DNA of 64,000 nucleotides from assembly GCA_973895155.1 (NCBI GenBank), contig OZ316899.1:15376001-15440000 (forward strand), in the 5' to 3' direction. Shown here in pieces: positions 47,340 through 57,694 of this stretch. The position numbers and the translations under genes were made by a program. This DNA comes from Marsupella aquatica (lineage: Eukaryota > Marchantiophyta). The first letter of the stretch is position 1, and each line of letters begins with the position of its first letter. The notes under the pieces were generated by a model, which worked only from the letters and a program-made list of their open reading frames with translations, did not search any database and had not been told where the DNA came from.

Positions 47340-47760
47340 CTTACGATAGCTTCCAAGGATCTCTGAGGCATTACCCAAATTTTCCTCCGGTTCCCAAGTA
47401 CTCTTGCCCTAATCATAGCCAGCCCACTTCACCAAATACTCTAAGATTTGCCTTCCCAACTTGCGTTTGTAACGGTGGTCCAGAATTGCCTACACCTCAA
47501 ACTCCTCAGCGTCCTCCACCAGCATGGCGTCCGGATGCAAGACCTGATCCCGATTGGGATCATCGTCTTTGACAAACTTCTTGAGCCGGCTAACATGGTA
47601 GCTTTTGCCCACGTCCATTTCCTTGGGTGTCTCCAACACCACCAAAACCGGATTATCCTTGTGGGCCCATCGTATGATGCGATAGGGCCCCGCATATCTG
47701 GGAGCCAGCTTCCTACTTATGTTCCCGTGGTATTGCCCAGGTCTCAATTGCAACCCAACG
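47340..47760 (-). pseudogene. Chromovirus integrase C-terminus and chromodomain
   Basis: On minus, QLRPGQYHGNISRKLAPRYAGPYRI is the conserved end of gypsy integrase, followed by YHVSRLKKF. After a TAG the same frame reads AILDHRYKRKLGRQILEYLVKWAGYD, a clear chromodomain (hallmark YLVKWxGY), with a second TAG after GYD where Q or E is usual. Chromodomains steer integration to heterochromatin. The rest of pol to the right is replaced by unrelated sequence near 47.8 kb. Confidence 0.82.
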
Positions 47761-48649
47761 CTCTTCCCAATTTCAAAGCTTACCTGGCGTTGTCATGAGG
47801 TTTTCTTCCTAAGGGAGAAATCCTCATGTTTAGATTGTGCAAAAGAAGAGAAAGAAAAAGATTAAAAACATGCAACCTTTGCATAATTTTGGATGGACAA
47901 GTAAATAAAGGTGATACAAGTGTAATGTAGAACCAATAAGGAGGTAGTTGGTAGGTCCTACATGGTTGGATTCCATGTTTCTTCCTTTTTTTACTAAAGT
48001 TAAGTTTGACCAAAATGGGCTAATAATAGAAAAGTTTTTGCATTTCTTACTATTTTTAGTAACAAAAAATTGGAGTAAATTGGCAAGATTAGTTTGGCCA
48101 ATGGGATCATCAACGGGGATTTAAGATCCAAAGGCAAAGAAGATAGAGCCACTCCATATTTTTGCTTACTAGCTTAGTAATGGGTATTTATTTATCCACT
48201 AATTTTGTACAAAGCTTATTCTTAGAACTTTTGGATAAAATAGGATTATTTAGAGTAATTTAACCACGGTTAAGTACTTAGCTAGGGAGGTGGCAAGCTT
48301 GGGTTTGAAGTTCAAAGGAGAGGATCAAAGATGACTTGTTGGCTACCTCCTATTCACTTAGATCTACTCAAGTTAAAATGCTAGTTAAACCGATAAGGTG
48401 GCAGTTTTGGGTTTGCAAGCAAATGAAGGGGAGACAATTGTTAGGTGGCATGTGCAAGAGATAGGGCTCGAGCTTTGGAGTGCAAGACAAGCTTGGGTAG
48501 GTGAAGAGGAGGGTTGTGGCGTGGCACTAATGGCCACCCCTTCTTACTAAAGTTAAAAGAGTTGTTAAACCGATAAGGTGGTAGTTTCCGATTTGCAAGC
48601 AAATGAAGGGGAGACAAGTGTTGGTGTTGGCATGGCTAAGGGTGAAGCG
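47761..48649. other. AT-rich region, no gene
   Basis: Nothing coding is seen. A 50-bp block (CCGATAAGGTGG...GCAAATGAAGGGGAGACA) occurs twice, near 48390 and 48565, separated by about 175 bp. Confidence 0.45.
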
Positions 48650-50137
48650 TGAGTGGTGGATCTCGCCACCCAGCGCCCTCACCAATCCTAGCACTTGCGT
48701 CTAAGTGCCCCTGGTGCCCGAATGCCTCCACGGAGTACCTCGAGCAAGCATCCAAGTGCCTCTAGCACCCCCTGCGGCCACTCCCATACGAAGCCGCACT
48801 TGCTCCCTACACGACCGCTACTCAACGGTCCTCACTGTCTACACAAACAACCAAACATCTCGGTAAGTAACCCCTCCGGATCTAGAACTCGCCCAGTCTA
48901 GCATCCTAACTCAAGCTCAACAGACGTTGGTAAATAGGTCAGCGATAGGTCCTCCCGATGCCATAAGCCGGAACCAGAACCCACGCCCACTGTCCGTCCA
49001 GGACAGCTCCTTCCTTGGCTGCGGCCCGGGTTCCCCCTCGTACCTATCCATCATCAACTGACCGCCCTGACCTCAGGACATGCTCATGGCCCAAGTAGCA
49101 TAGCTTGTCCTAAAGCTTGTCCCAACACGCCGGGACCAGAATGGCCTCGACTCTAACAACCGATCCTGGTTCGCCCCACCAATGCTCTAGGGACCGAGCG
49201 CCCTTGGGACTCTGCCTCCATACCTACTTGGCCTTGCCTCCCCAACGCAAGCTCCCTTGGGAGACTGAACGCGGCTTGGCTGCTGTTCGGCAGGATTTGG
49301 CAAGCGAGCGAGCTAACACCCGCAAACCACGAGAACCCATGGCACCCCCGGACCCATCTGAGCTCAGGAGGGCGTATCCCTCTTCAAGAGCTTTCCAACG
49401 CACCCAAGAAGTCCTCCAACGGACTTCCCATTAGAAAGATATCGTCATTTCCGTTTGGCGGTTTCCCTTAGTGTCGTGACCGCCGGGGCTCACGACTTCG
49501 GCTCGCCCTTAGCCCCTAGGGAGACACCACTCCCCTCATATATGCTTATGGAGACCTGCCACCCCCGGACCAGCTTTGGTCCCTAAACATTTGGCCCCCA
49601 ACCCGGATCCCATCGCGCATAATGGGTGTGCCACCAACTGGCAACGCCCATAACTTTCTTGATAGGCATCCGCAAGCGGAGTGCCTTAGCCCGTTGTGAC
49701 CGGGCCGACCCGGTGCTCATGCCTAGGTCTTCGGGTCTGATCGTCACTCAAGGCCCCCGACCGGCCCAACCCGGATCGGGCCGCAACTTGCGCCCCAAGC
49801 GTCCGTTGCCAATGGCGTCAACTCCATTGGCCTTGGGCCCAAGAGGAGCTCACTCCCAAGCCCTCAGAACTCAAAGCCCATTTGATGGTCCGGATGGCCA
49901 TCCTTGAGCCTGGCCCCTTTTCCCCTTGACATGACCAGCCATAGGCTAGTCCAAGTCCTTAGTTTGTGTCTCCCGCTTGGCCCCTTGCCTAGTCAGTGCC
50001 ACGTCTCATTTCCCATGAGTCTCCCCATGCTAAGTCCTCCCCAGGTGGCCTATCCGGGCCTGGAGCATAAGGGAGCTCGGCATCGAAGTCAGCGACGCCG
50101 GAGCTAAGTGTTAAGGTAGTCGAGTTCCGTGACTGCA
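48650..50137 (-). mobile_element. D-type LTR D4, 1.49 kb
   Basis: On minus it begins TGCAGTCACGGAACTCGAC at 50137 and ends CCACCACTCA at 48650. No primer site follows its end, and the flanking five bases differ on the two sides, so it is not a simple solo insertion. It joins a gag fragment of the same family at its start. Confidence 0.78.
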
Positions 50138-50142
50138 TGCCG

Positions 50143-50545
50143 TTCCGGGTACTTAGTGGTGACATGAGCACGGAGACCATCAACCAGGTTTTCCCAAGTT
50201 AACCGCAAGGAGGAGTCCTCTCACAACTGCTTCCATGAATTGTACCAAGTCAAGGCATAGTACTTCAGGTAAGGAGCGGCTGCGGTAGCCCAAGTGGAAC
50301 GCTCAACGCACGCTTGGAGATGAATCTCCATCGTGGAGAGCCAACTCAGGAACTTTTGTCCACTTTGTTTGTAGGCCCCGTTGTAAGTAAGAGGAGTCGG
50401 TAGTTGGTTCACTTGGAACATACTCCGTCCAACTACCATTCCCCCTTCGGGATGCGACGCACTCTGATTACCCAGACTAAGTAAGTACTTAATCTGGGCC
50501 CCCTTGTTGTGTTCCAACTGCTCGTAGATGAGTCGTTGGTCTTGA
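50143..50545 (-). pseudogene. Gag fragment of the D family
   Basis: On minus, DQRLIYEQLEHNK...YLLSLGNQSASHPEGGMVVGR continues through HLQACVERSTWAT to KQL and on to about 50143. It is closely similar to 38930-39197 on plus. It is cut upstream by long LTR copy C at 50546 and joins LTR D4 downstream, so most of the element is deleted. Confidence 0.65.
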
Positions 50546-50910
50546 TGTGACGCCGCCGGTACGGTGGGTAATGAGTGATTCGGCCTAACGACGCTTAGCA
50601 CGCATGTTAGGGGTATCTTACACCGTAATTATTAGCATAACAACAGTATTTAGGTAGCCATTATGAGTAGGAAATCATTAGTCAATAAGGGGCGTTCGTG
50701 TTTGGGCTGGCGGCGGGTCGCCATTCGCACGCTCGGGTTGCGAGCGTGTAATGGGCCCTCACCTTTCCCTCTCGGGTCCGTATAACAAACTTTGGGAGGC
50801 AGCCAATGACACAAGCTGACCCGGACCGGCGGAGTGGCCGGTACACTGCAAGCGTGAAAGGCTCGGCCTATAAGTGTTGAGGAGGCGTCGGGCAATCGAC
50901 AAGCTTTCAG

Positions 50911-50922
50911 GGTATAAAAAGG
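50911..50922 (+). promoter_or_regulatory. TATA box of the long LTR
   Basis: GGTATAAAAAGG about 370 bp into the LTR. The same box lies at the same depth in copies A (near 32.41 kb) and B (near 42.80 kb). Transcription starting just below would place the encoded protein at the 5' end of the genomic RNA. Confidence 0.75.
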
Positions 50923-50934
50923 GGGCCGATCCTT

Positions 50935-53657
50935 TGCACTGCACCAGTTCTTCAGTCCACGCGCCAACTTTGACCCCAGTTCTCTCGCTTATCCTTAGTC
51001 GCCTTCTATCTCCTCTGAATATCGCACACAATCCTTTCCAGTTTGGCCATACGATTCTGGATGCAGTTCCTGTCTATCAGAGGGCACTTGGCCGACTCAT
51101 TGAAACACGCCAACCCGTGCCGATACAAAATCAAACGCGAATATGAGAGAGCCATCCGCCTAGCAGGCCGCCACCACTATCTCCTTAACTTTGATTACCC
51201 ATCCCAGAGCGAGCTTTACCGACCCAAAGAGATATCAGGGTACTTCTTTGATGGAGGCAAATATATCGGCTTCTGGGAGGCACTGCTTCGGCTTCCGGAC
51301 GAGGTTTTCAATATCCCGGGCACGATTGACTTACAACGATACCACTTTGACCACATCCCCGCTTGGGTTCAGGACATCATCAACAGCGAGTCCAGCACTA
51401 CCCAGTCTACAAGCGCGTCTACACTTGCTTCAGAAAACCTCTACCAGCACCTGCAGAATTTCATGGCAACCGTACCGTCAACCGCCGGTGCCAGCCCAGC
51501 CATGCCTATGCCCGCACCAGCACCAGCTCAGGCTCAGGCTCAGGCTCAAGCTCCGCCTCAGCCTAGCCAAACCCCTCCACTAGTCGCCCCGCCCATATAG
51601 GTGAGATCTGTCATCAACGCCGTAGATCTCAGCGACGACAAAGAGGCTACGTTACCCCTGTTCAGGCGGCCCAGAGGAGCAAGCACTGAGGGAGCTGGGA
51701 CTACATCGCCCCCTCCCCAGGCCCGGACCCGAGTAGCAGCTCCAGCGGACAACATGGTGACCGTAGCCGCCCCGGCCCCAATACTAACGGCGGTGGCACT
51801 ACCTATACCCGATCGAGAGGATGGGGAAGTGTCACCCTCCCAAGCCAGTCTTGGGGAAAGAAGAGGAAGGAACCCACAGCTGTATCCGGGTAACCCATTG
51901 CCACGGAAGCCGCGGCCAAGGTGACAATGCACCGCATGGGGGAGAACGTGCATAAGAACATCCTCCACCCCAAACATGCAGTGTACTTGAAGACTCAGGG
52001 GTTCGAGCACCTCGCCTCTCTCCCCTGGAACACCTGCAGGTACTACAAGGAGGACATGATGGAGTTCGTCAAGAATTATGATGACGTCCGTCACCATACT
52101 CCGCTGCAGGGGAGGAATATGTCCCTCACAGAAGAGCGGCTCAGGATGATCTTCGGGCTACCCGAGGGTGATCACCGGGTTGAATCACGGGCTCCCGGGG
52201 GCAAAGGAGCCAAGTACCAATCCTCGAGTTTTCCCTCCAAGGGGTGAGTAGACAACGGGTTCGTGATGAGGACCTGTCTCATCCCCAAAATAGCCGAGCG
52301 GCTGGAGTTCCAGAGCTATGCCCTCCACATGATGGAACCCCGGGGCGAGATCTCCGCTGCCCAGGTTATCCAGGTCGAGAACTATCGACCTAGGAAGTGG
52401 GCGTCGTACTTCACTAAGAAGTCCCATGAAGAGATGGAGTGGCGAAGGAAGGCGCTATACATTGGCGGGAAGGCGTATTTTGCGAGCCACATTGAGATCA
52501 TTCTTGAGTGGTATGCCCGGTTTGATCGACGAACCCTTCCCTGGGTCAACATAACTAAGTTGGTCCCAGCTAGGTGGGTCTTCCCGGCCCTGGACAGACG
52601 GCCCCAACCCGAGGCCTGAAGTCTGGCAGCCACATAGGCCTCACCCACCCCACCTCCACAAGTAGCCATTTCCGTAGCCGTGGCCAAAGTGGTACCACAT
52701 GAGGCAATGATTGCAACCTTAGATGCAATCAACCAGGCCGGGCTGAGAGCAGAAGTCAAAGCGATATAAGACTTGGCTAAGCCCGAGGGTCCAAAAGAGC
52801 CACCGGTGGCTATTCCGAAGGACAAGACGATGATGGAGGAAAACACTCCAGCCCCTTCCAAGCCTACATCCCCAAGGCTGGATGTCACTACCCCGGCCCC
52901 CGCGCGAGTTAACGTCTGCCCGTGCCCAAATCCGGATGGGCACAAACTGGACCACCCGGAACTCTTCGTACCGGGTACATTTCTGAACGGGCTTTTGGGA
53001 GATTTCTCCCAATAGATTGCCCAGGATACCGGGGAGTTCATGGCCTGGAGGTAGCCTACTTCTTCAATCAGGAGTTGGTTACCGTAGTAAAGGCAGGTCG
53101 GCCCAGTCGGAGACCTCTCAGAGGATGGAGTGGTACCGGGTTGAGTCCGTGTACCTAAAGGACAAAGTTGCAGCTCAAGAGGCTGAGCTTCTGCAACTAC
53201 AACCCAGGGTTGCAGCCGCCGATGAGTTGTTAGCAAATGCGCACGCCCTTACCGCCCTAGCTGAACAGGCCAAAGCTGGGAAGGAGGCCAAGATTGCATG
53301 GCTCCGGACCGAGGTTGACAGTTTGAAGAACCAAACTGTCATCTGGCAGAAAGACCTAGAGGAGGCCGAAGAGCAGGCCCAGCGTGACACTGCGGAGATA
53401 GCCGCCCTACAGACCGAAGTGGCACGGCTTCAAGTTGAAGCCAAGAAACAAACCCAGGTGGTGGACAACTGACAAACAACGCCCAACAACTGGAAGAGGC
53501 ATGCCAGAAGGGAGTTGAGGAGACGGACGCGGCAAAGCGAGAGAACGAATCTTTGCTAGACCAAGTCCAGCTCCTCAAGACAGACAACGATAGACTCCGT
53601 AGGCAGCGGGATGGCCGCTCCCACTTGGACGGCTCTGGCAAGCGCACCAGGCATTAG
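50935..53657 (+). pseudogene. LTR-encoded protein of unknown function, copy C
   Basis: The order matches copy B. The N-terminal helical domain (51043-51400) leads to a Pro/Gln linker ending at a TAG (51598-51600) that copy B also has. The same frame continues with VRSVINAVDLSDD to a frameshift near 51.85 kb. Next come 51921-52247 (MTMHRMGENVHKNILHPKHAV...LTEERLRMIFGLPEGD), a TGA at 52245, 52263-52619 (RTCLIPKIAERLEFQSYALHMMEPRG), a second linker, and a coiled coil from 53.13 kb to 53657, with a frameshift near 53.47 kb. At least five lesions make this copy non-functional in full length. Confidence 0.6.
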
Positions 53658-54670
53658 CAAAGGGTTAGGCTTAGAATAGAACTAGGAGTAGCTAAAATAG
53701 GTTGTTAGGACAAGCGCCGGCCAGAGGATAGCGGCGTTGACACATTAACCAGCCTGTGTAGAATAGGTTAGACTAATAGGACAAGCCGTAACCAGCTTAG
53801 CGAGGATATAAGTTAGCATAGATTTGGGCACGAGGCCAGGCTGGTCCTCAGCCCTTAGTATTTAGCAGCCCCTCGGTAGAGGCAAGGGGGGGGGGGATTT
53901 TAGACTCAGAAGTTGGCCATTCGCGGTACGCGTGGGGAGTCCCAAACTCGATGAAGTACCGGAGTGCCAAGGGGAGGGTATACGACTAAGCTCGCTGGGT
54001 GAGTGCAGAGCCGGGCTCCGTTGTAGTGTATACTCCTCGGCCTTGGGCCCGTTCGTTCACGAGGTGTCGGGTCAACCAATCGTAAGTGTATGATCTTAAA
54101 TGAATGAAATCCTTTCCCCTCAATTCCTTTGTGTAAATCGAGATTTATGTTTATGTGTAAATGCATGTATGAGTCTTGTGTGAAAGCATCAATGTCGGGC
54201 CAAACACGTTATGCCAAGTATGCACGGGGTGCAGGTTACGGATACGGGGTTGCAAGCCGGGGTTGAGCACTTGTACTAATGGATCCGGATTGAAGGCGGT
54301 AACACGAAGGCTTAGAAGTCCGTAAGCCGGGGTCGACCCCGTGTCGACTAAGGTACATTCCGGCGGCGGAACACAAACTATACCTAGGAGGTGTCTGTAC
54401 ATAATAGTAAGCGCACTTAGCACTAGTTTACATGAGTTAGGAGAATTCCGTGCGTCCCTCCCTGCCCGAACCCTCATATTTACGAAGGATGTGCCTGTCT
54501 AAGCCAAAGCCCGGGTTAAGGCCTAGGCTGACAATGTGACATAGCCTTTGTTTTTGGCGCTAGATGGAGGGGACACTAAACTTATAGTAGAGGGGAGACA
54601 TGTTCGAATGCACCAGCGTGAGGTACACCAGGCCCCAGTTTGTTACTAACCATTGTCATTATACAAGTAG

Positions 54671-56880
54671 ATGCCCGTCACTCAATCTCAAGCCGCTTAC
54701 TTGAGAAGATTGACCAGGGAACGAGAGAGTGTGGCCACAACAAGCTCCAAATCCTCAAGCTCAAAGGATTTGCTATCACCTCGACGAATGAATATACCAT
54801 CGGGACCTTTGGGGTCCGGACCAGCCGGTCCTGCTCAGGTCCCTGTTGCGCCACCGCTAGCATTACCAATGGTAGCAGCCCCATCGGCTATGGCCCGCGC
54901 TGCCCAACCTCCCCCACAAGTATCACAACGGTCACGGTTTCATTATCAACCTTTCAAAGGGCGTCATGGGGACGATCCGGATGAATGGTTGGATGAATTT
55001 GAAGCCACTGCTAAGGCCAATGGGGAAGATGCCATTAAACTAACCATCCTCCCTGGTATGATGCGGGGAGAAGCTCGTCCGTGGTACAACTCGCTGCCAC
55101 CCGAGACTACATGGGCACAATTCCAAGCTGCATTGTTGCAAGAGATTCGTGCCATTGGATCAAAGCAGCGTTCTTTATTAAAGATTGGCCAGCTTTGCAT
55201 GGGAAAGAAGGAATCCTTGCAAAAGTTTATTCAGAAGTTTCAGAAACTTGCCGCCAAGATCCGGCCCAGGCCAAGGGATGCGCTCCAGCTTACGTGGTTT
55301 CTCCATGGTTTGCCCATGAATATGCAATTTTGTGTGCGCCAAAATAACCCAACTTCAGTGCAAGCAGCCATAGCATGCGCCAAAACCTACCGGGAGTCCA
55401 CTTGTAACTCTCGGCAAAGTCAACGGGCACGCCGACATAAGGGCAAATACGAGACCTTCAATGACAGTGACTCCAAATCGGACGACAAGAAGAAGAATAA
55501 ACGCAAGAAGAAGAAGAAACGCAAGAAGAAGAAGAAACGCAAGAAGAAGAAGAAACATTGTTTGACCTTGTCTAGCTCGGAGACGGAATCTAGTTTGGAT
55601 TCGACTTTGACCAGCGGATCCTCCACTTCCAATTCATCGAGAAGTGATTCAGAGAGCAAGAGCCAGAGCCAGAGCAAGAAGAAGAAGAGGCGAGCTAAGA
55701 AGGAAGAGAAGGTCAAGCCTTGTGTTCGACAAACGACCCCGATCCAAAGGCTGCTGAAGCAGACAAGCTCAATGAAATTATGGATCGTCTCAAAGCATTG
55801 TCGGTACACCTTGCGGACAAGCCCGTGGAGAAAAAGAAACCTTCCGAGACCCGAGCACACGCATGGTGCTCCAAGTGTTTCCAATCCGGGCACGTGGTGC
55901 AAGAATGCCTGCGATGGAAGAATAGGGTCCATCAGGTGGATTTGGAGGACACTGACAGCCTGGGGCTAGAACCAAAGTCCACCAAGTACTTCTTTGAAGA
56001 CGCCACGGATTCTGTCTACCAGATTTCCACGATGGGTCCACGCAACTTAGCTGGTAGAATGGCCTACCCTTACCCAAACAATGGCAGGAATGTCCAGGTT
56101 ATCAGTAACCCAAGCATTCCTCCTAAACCCGGGATTTGGCGATCCCCGGTTTGTTACAACTGTGAGAAGCCGGGCCACTTTGCCAGGGAATGCACCGAGT
56201 CAAGACAGTAGGGAGATGGCCAGGGCACTCCACTATGTCAAGTTTGCAAAATTGAGGCCCACTCCACGGCCAATTTCTCCTTGGTGATCGCTGCCCGAGC
56301 AAGTGCAGCCAGACCGGCCCTGGGAGGTCCTGCTACTAGCGATGCGGTCATACAAATGATCGCTGTAGAATGGCAAGATGATACCACGGAATGGGTAAAC
56401 CTGGTGGATGTGGTGGATCACCCAAACCCGTCGGAAAAAGTTGAGTGCTACCGCATGGCAACTTGAGCCAAACGAAAGCAAGAGAAATAGGAAGAAAAGC
56501 GTCGGAAGAAGCAAGATACTACCCCGATGCAGCCAGTAGTAGAAATCTCCCCGGAGGAGGATGACGATTACTGACAAGACAATCCAAAGCTATTCTTCCC
56601 CCGTATCAAAGAATTGGTTAAGAAGCAGTTGGAGGCTTATGAAGCACGCAAATACCAAAAGGCTATCGACAAGGATATCAAAGCAGCTGAAGCCGCCCAA
56701 CGACAAGAGCAGGAGAAGCAACACGAGGAAGCCACCAGCGTCCCAAGGGAAGAAGGAGGACTATGATATTTGGCAAGACGTGAAAAGTTGCCCGGTCACG
56801 GCAATAGTAGGGCAATTACTACACAATAACCCTTAGTATCGACAACAACTAAGGCAGTTACTCACGGATCGATGACGAGG
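54671..56880 (+). pseudogene. Ty3/gypsy Gag, long-LTR family copy C
   Basis: An open frame of 432 codons from 54671 covers a Pro-rich start, the gag domain (DEWLDEFEATAKANGEDAIKL...RGEARPWYNSLPPETTW) and a Lys-rich stretch with three 18-bp tandem units. A frameshift near 55.73 kb moves it to 55720-56211, which carries two CCHC knuckles (CSKCFQSGHVVQEC, CYNCEKPGHFAREC). Stops at 56209, 56464 and 56570 break the C-terminal part seen intact in copy A. Confidence 0.85.
55502..55555 (+). repeat. 18-bp tandem repeat in gag
   Basis: Three perfect units of CGCAAGAAGAAGAAGAAA expand a Lys-rich stretch. Copy A has the same region without the expansion. Confidence 0.85.
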
Positions 56881-56914
56881 GCGGCTACCCCGGGTAGGGA
56901 CGGCAGATTGCAAC

Positions 56915-57676
56915 ATGATCTACGAAGACCTGGGGGCGCCGGACATATCTATTGAGATAAACAATTGCACCATTAAGATGGTCCTGGTCGACGGCGGCGC
57001 GGGAGTCAACATCATGACTGAAGAAACATCGATCAAGCTGGGATATCTCACGTATCAACCCACTGCCCGGGCCATCCGATTGGCTAACGGGGCATGGGTC
57101 CTTCCCTTAGGCACGCTCACGCGGGTGCTCACTCTTGTGGGGGGCGTTGAGTTCTACCTCAACTTCCTAGTGATGAGGCCGGTGAGACCATCCTCTTATC
57201 CAGTTCTGCTGGGGAGGCCATGGTTGTACGGGGGCAATGTAGTCACGGATTGGGGAAAGAAAGAGTTGCGATTCGGAACACCCACCTTGCGAGTGTTGTG
57301 GGCCTTGGATGACTATCAAGGAGAGACACCACAAGGGCCAGAGGAATATGATTCAGAGACCTTGGAGGAAGAAGAGCTCAACATGATAGAGCTCATCTCA
57401 TCTCTTTCCGAGGAAGATGTTTTTGGAATAGAGGCAACACGAGACACCCATCTCATGAACTACCCAAACAAAGACACGTGCAACCTCAATTCCCCTAATC
57501 TCTCGACTAAGGTGCAGCCCGCTCAAAATCTCAGCCCGAAGGACACACAGAATGCAGCTCCAGCTAAGCACGGAGTTGAAGCCATTATGCATACCATCAA
57601 CCCCTCAGGAAGCGAGGCCACCACGACCTCTGCCGAAGCCGAGATTTTGGGGCCCAATCATAAGAAGCAAGTATCC
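56915..57676 (+). pseudogene. Ty3/gypsy protease and linker, copy C
   Basis: A frame of 254 codons. The active site reads LVDGGAGVN, like copy A, in place of the usual D-T/S-G, and VLLGRPWLYGG follows. The acidic linker (YDSETLEEEELNMIELISSLSEEDVFG) follows. A TAG at 57677 separates it from RT. Since both copies share DGG, this may be the family's normal protease site and not a lesion. Confidence 0.8.
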
Positions 57677-57694
57677 TAGGACCCTTCTATCCCG

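Larger units (their letters stand above)
50546..54541 (+). mobile_element. Long gypsy LTR, copy C (5' LTR, 3,996 bp)
   Basis: It begins TGTGACGCCGCC and ends AATGTGACA. The gag start lies 130 bp downstream, and a candidate primer site (TGGCGCTAGATGG, 54555) lies 14 bp after the end. It is homologous along its length to LTRs A and B. The insertion lies in the D-family gag. Confidence 0.9.
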
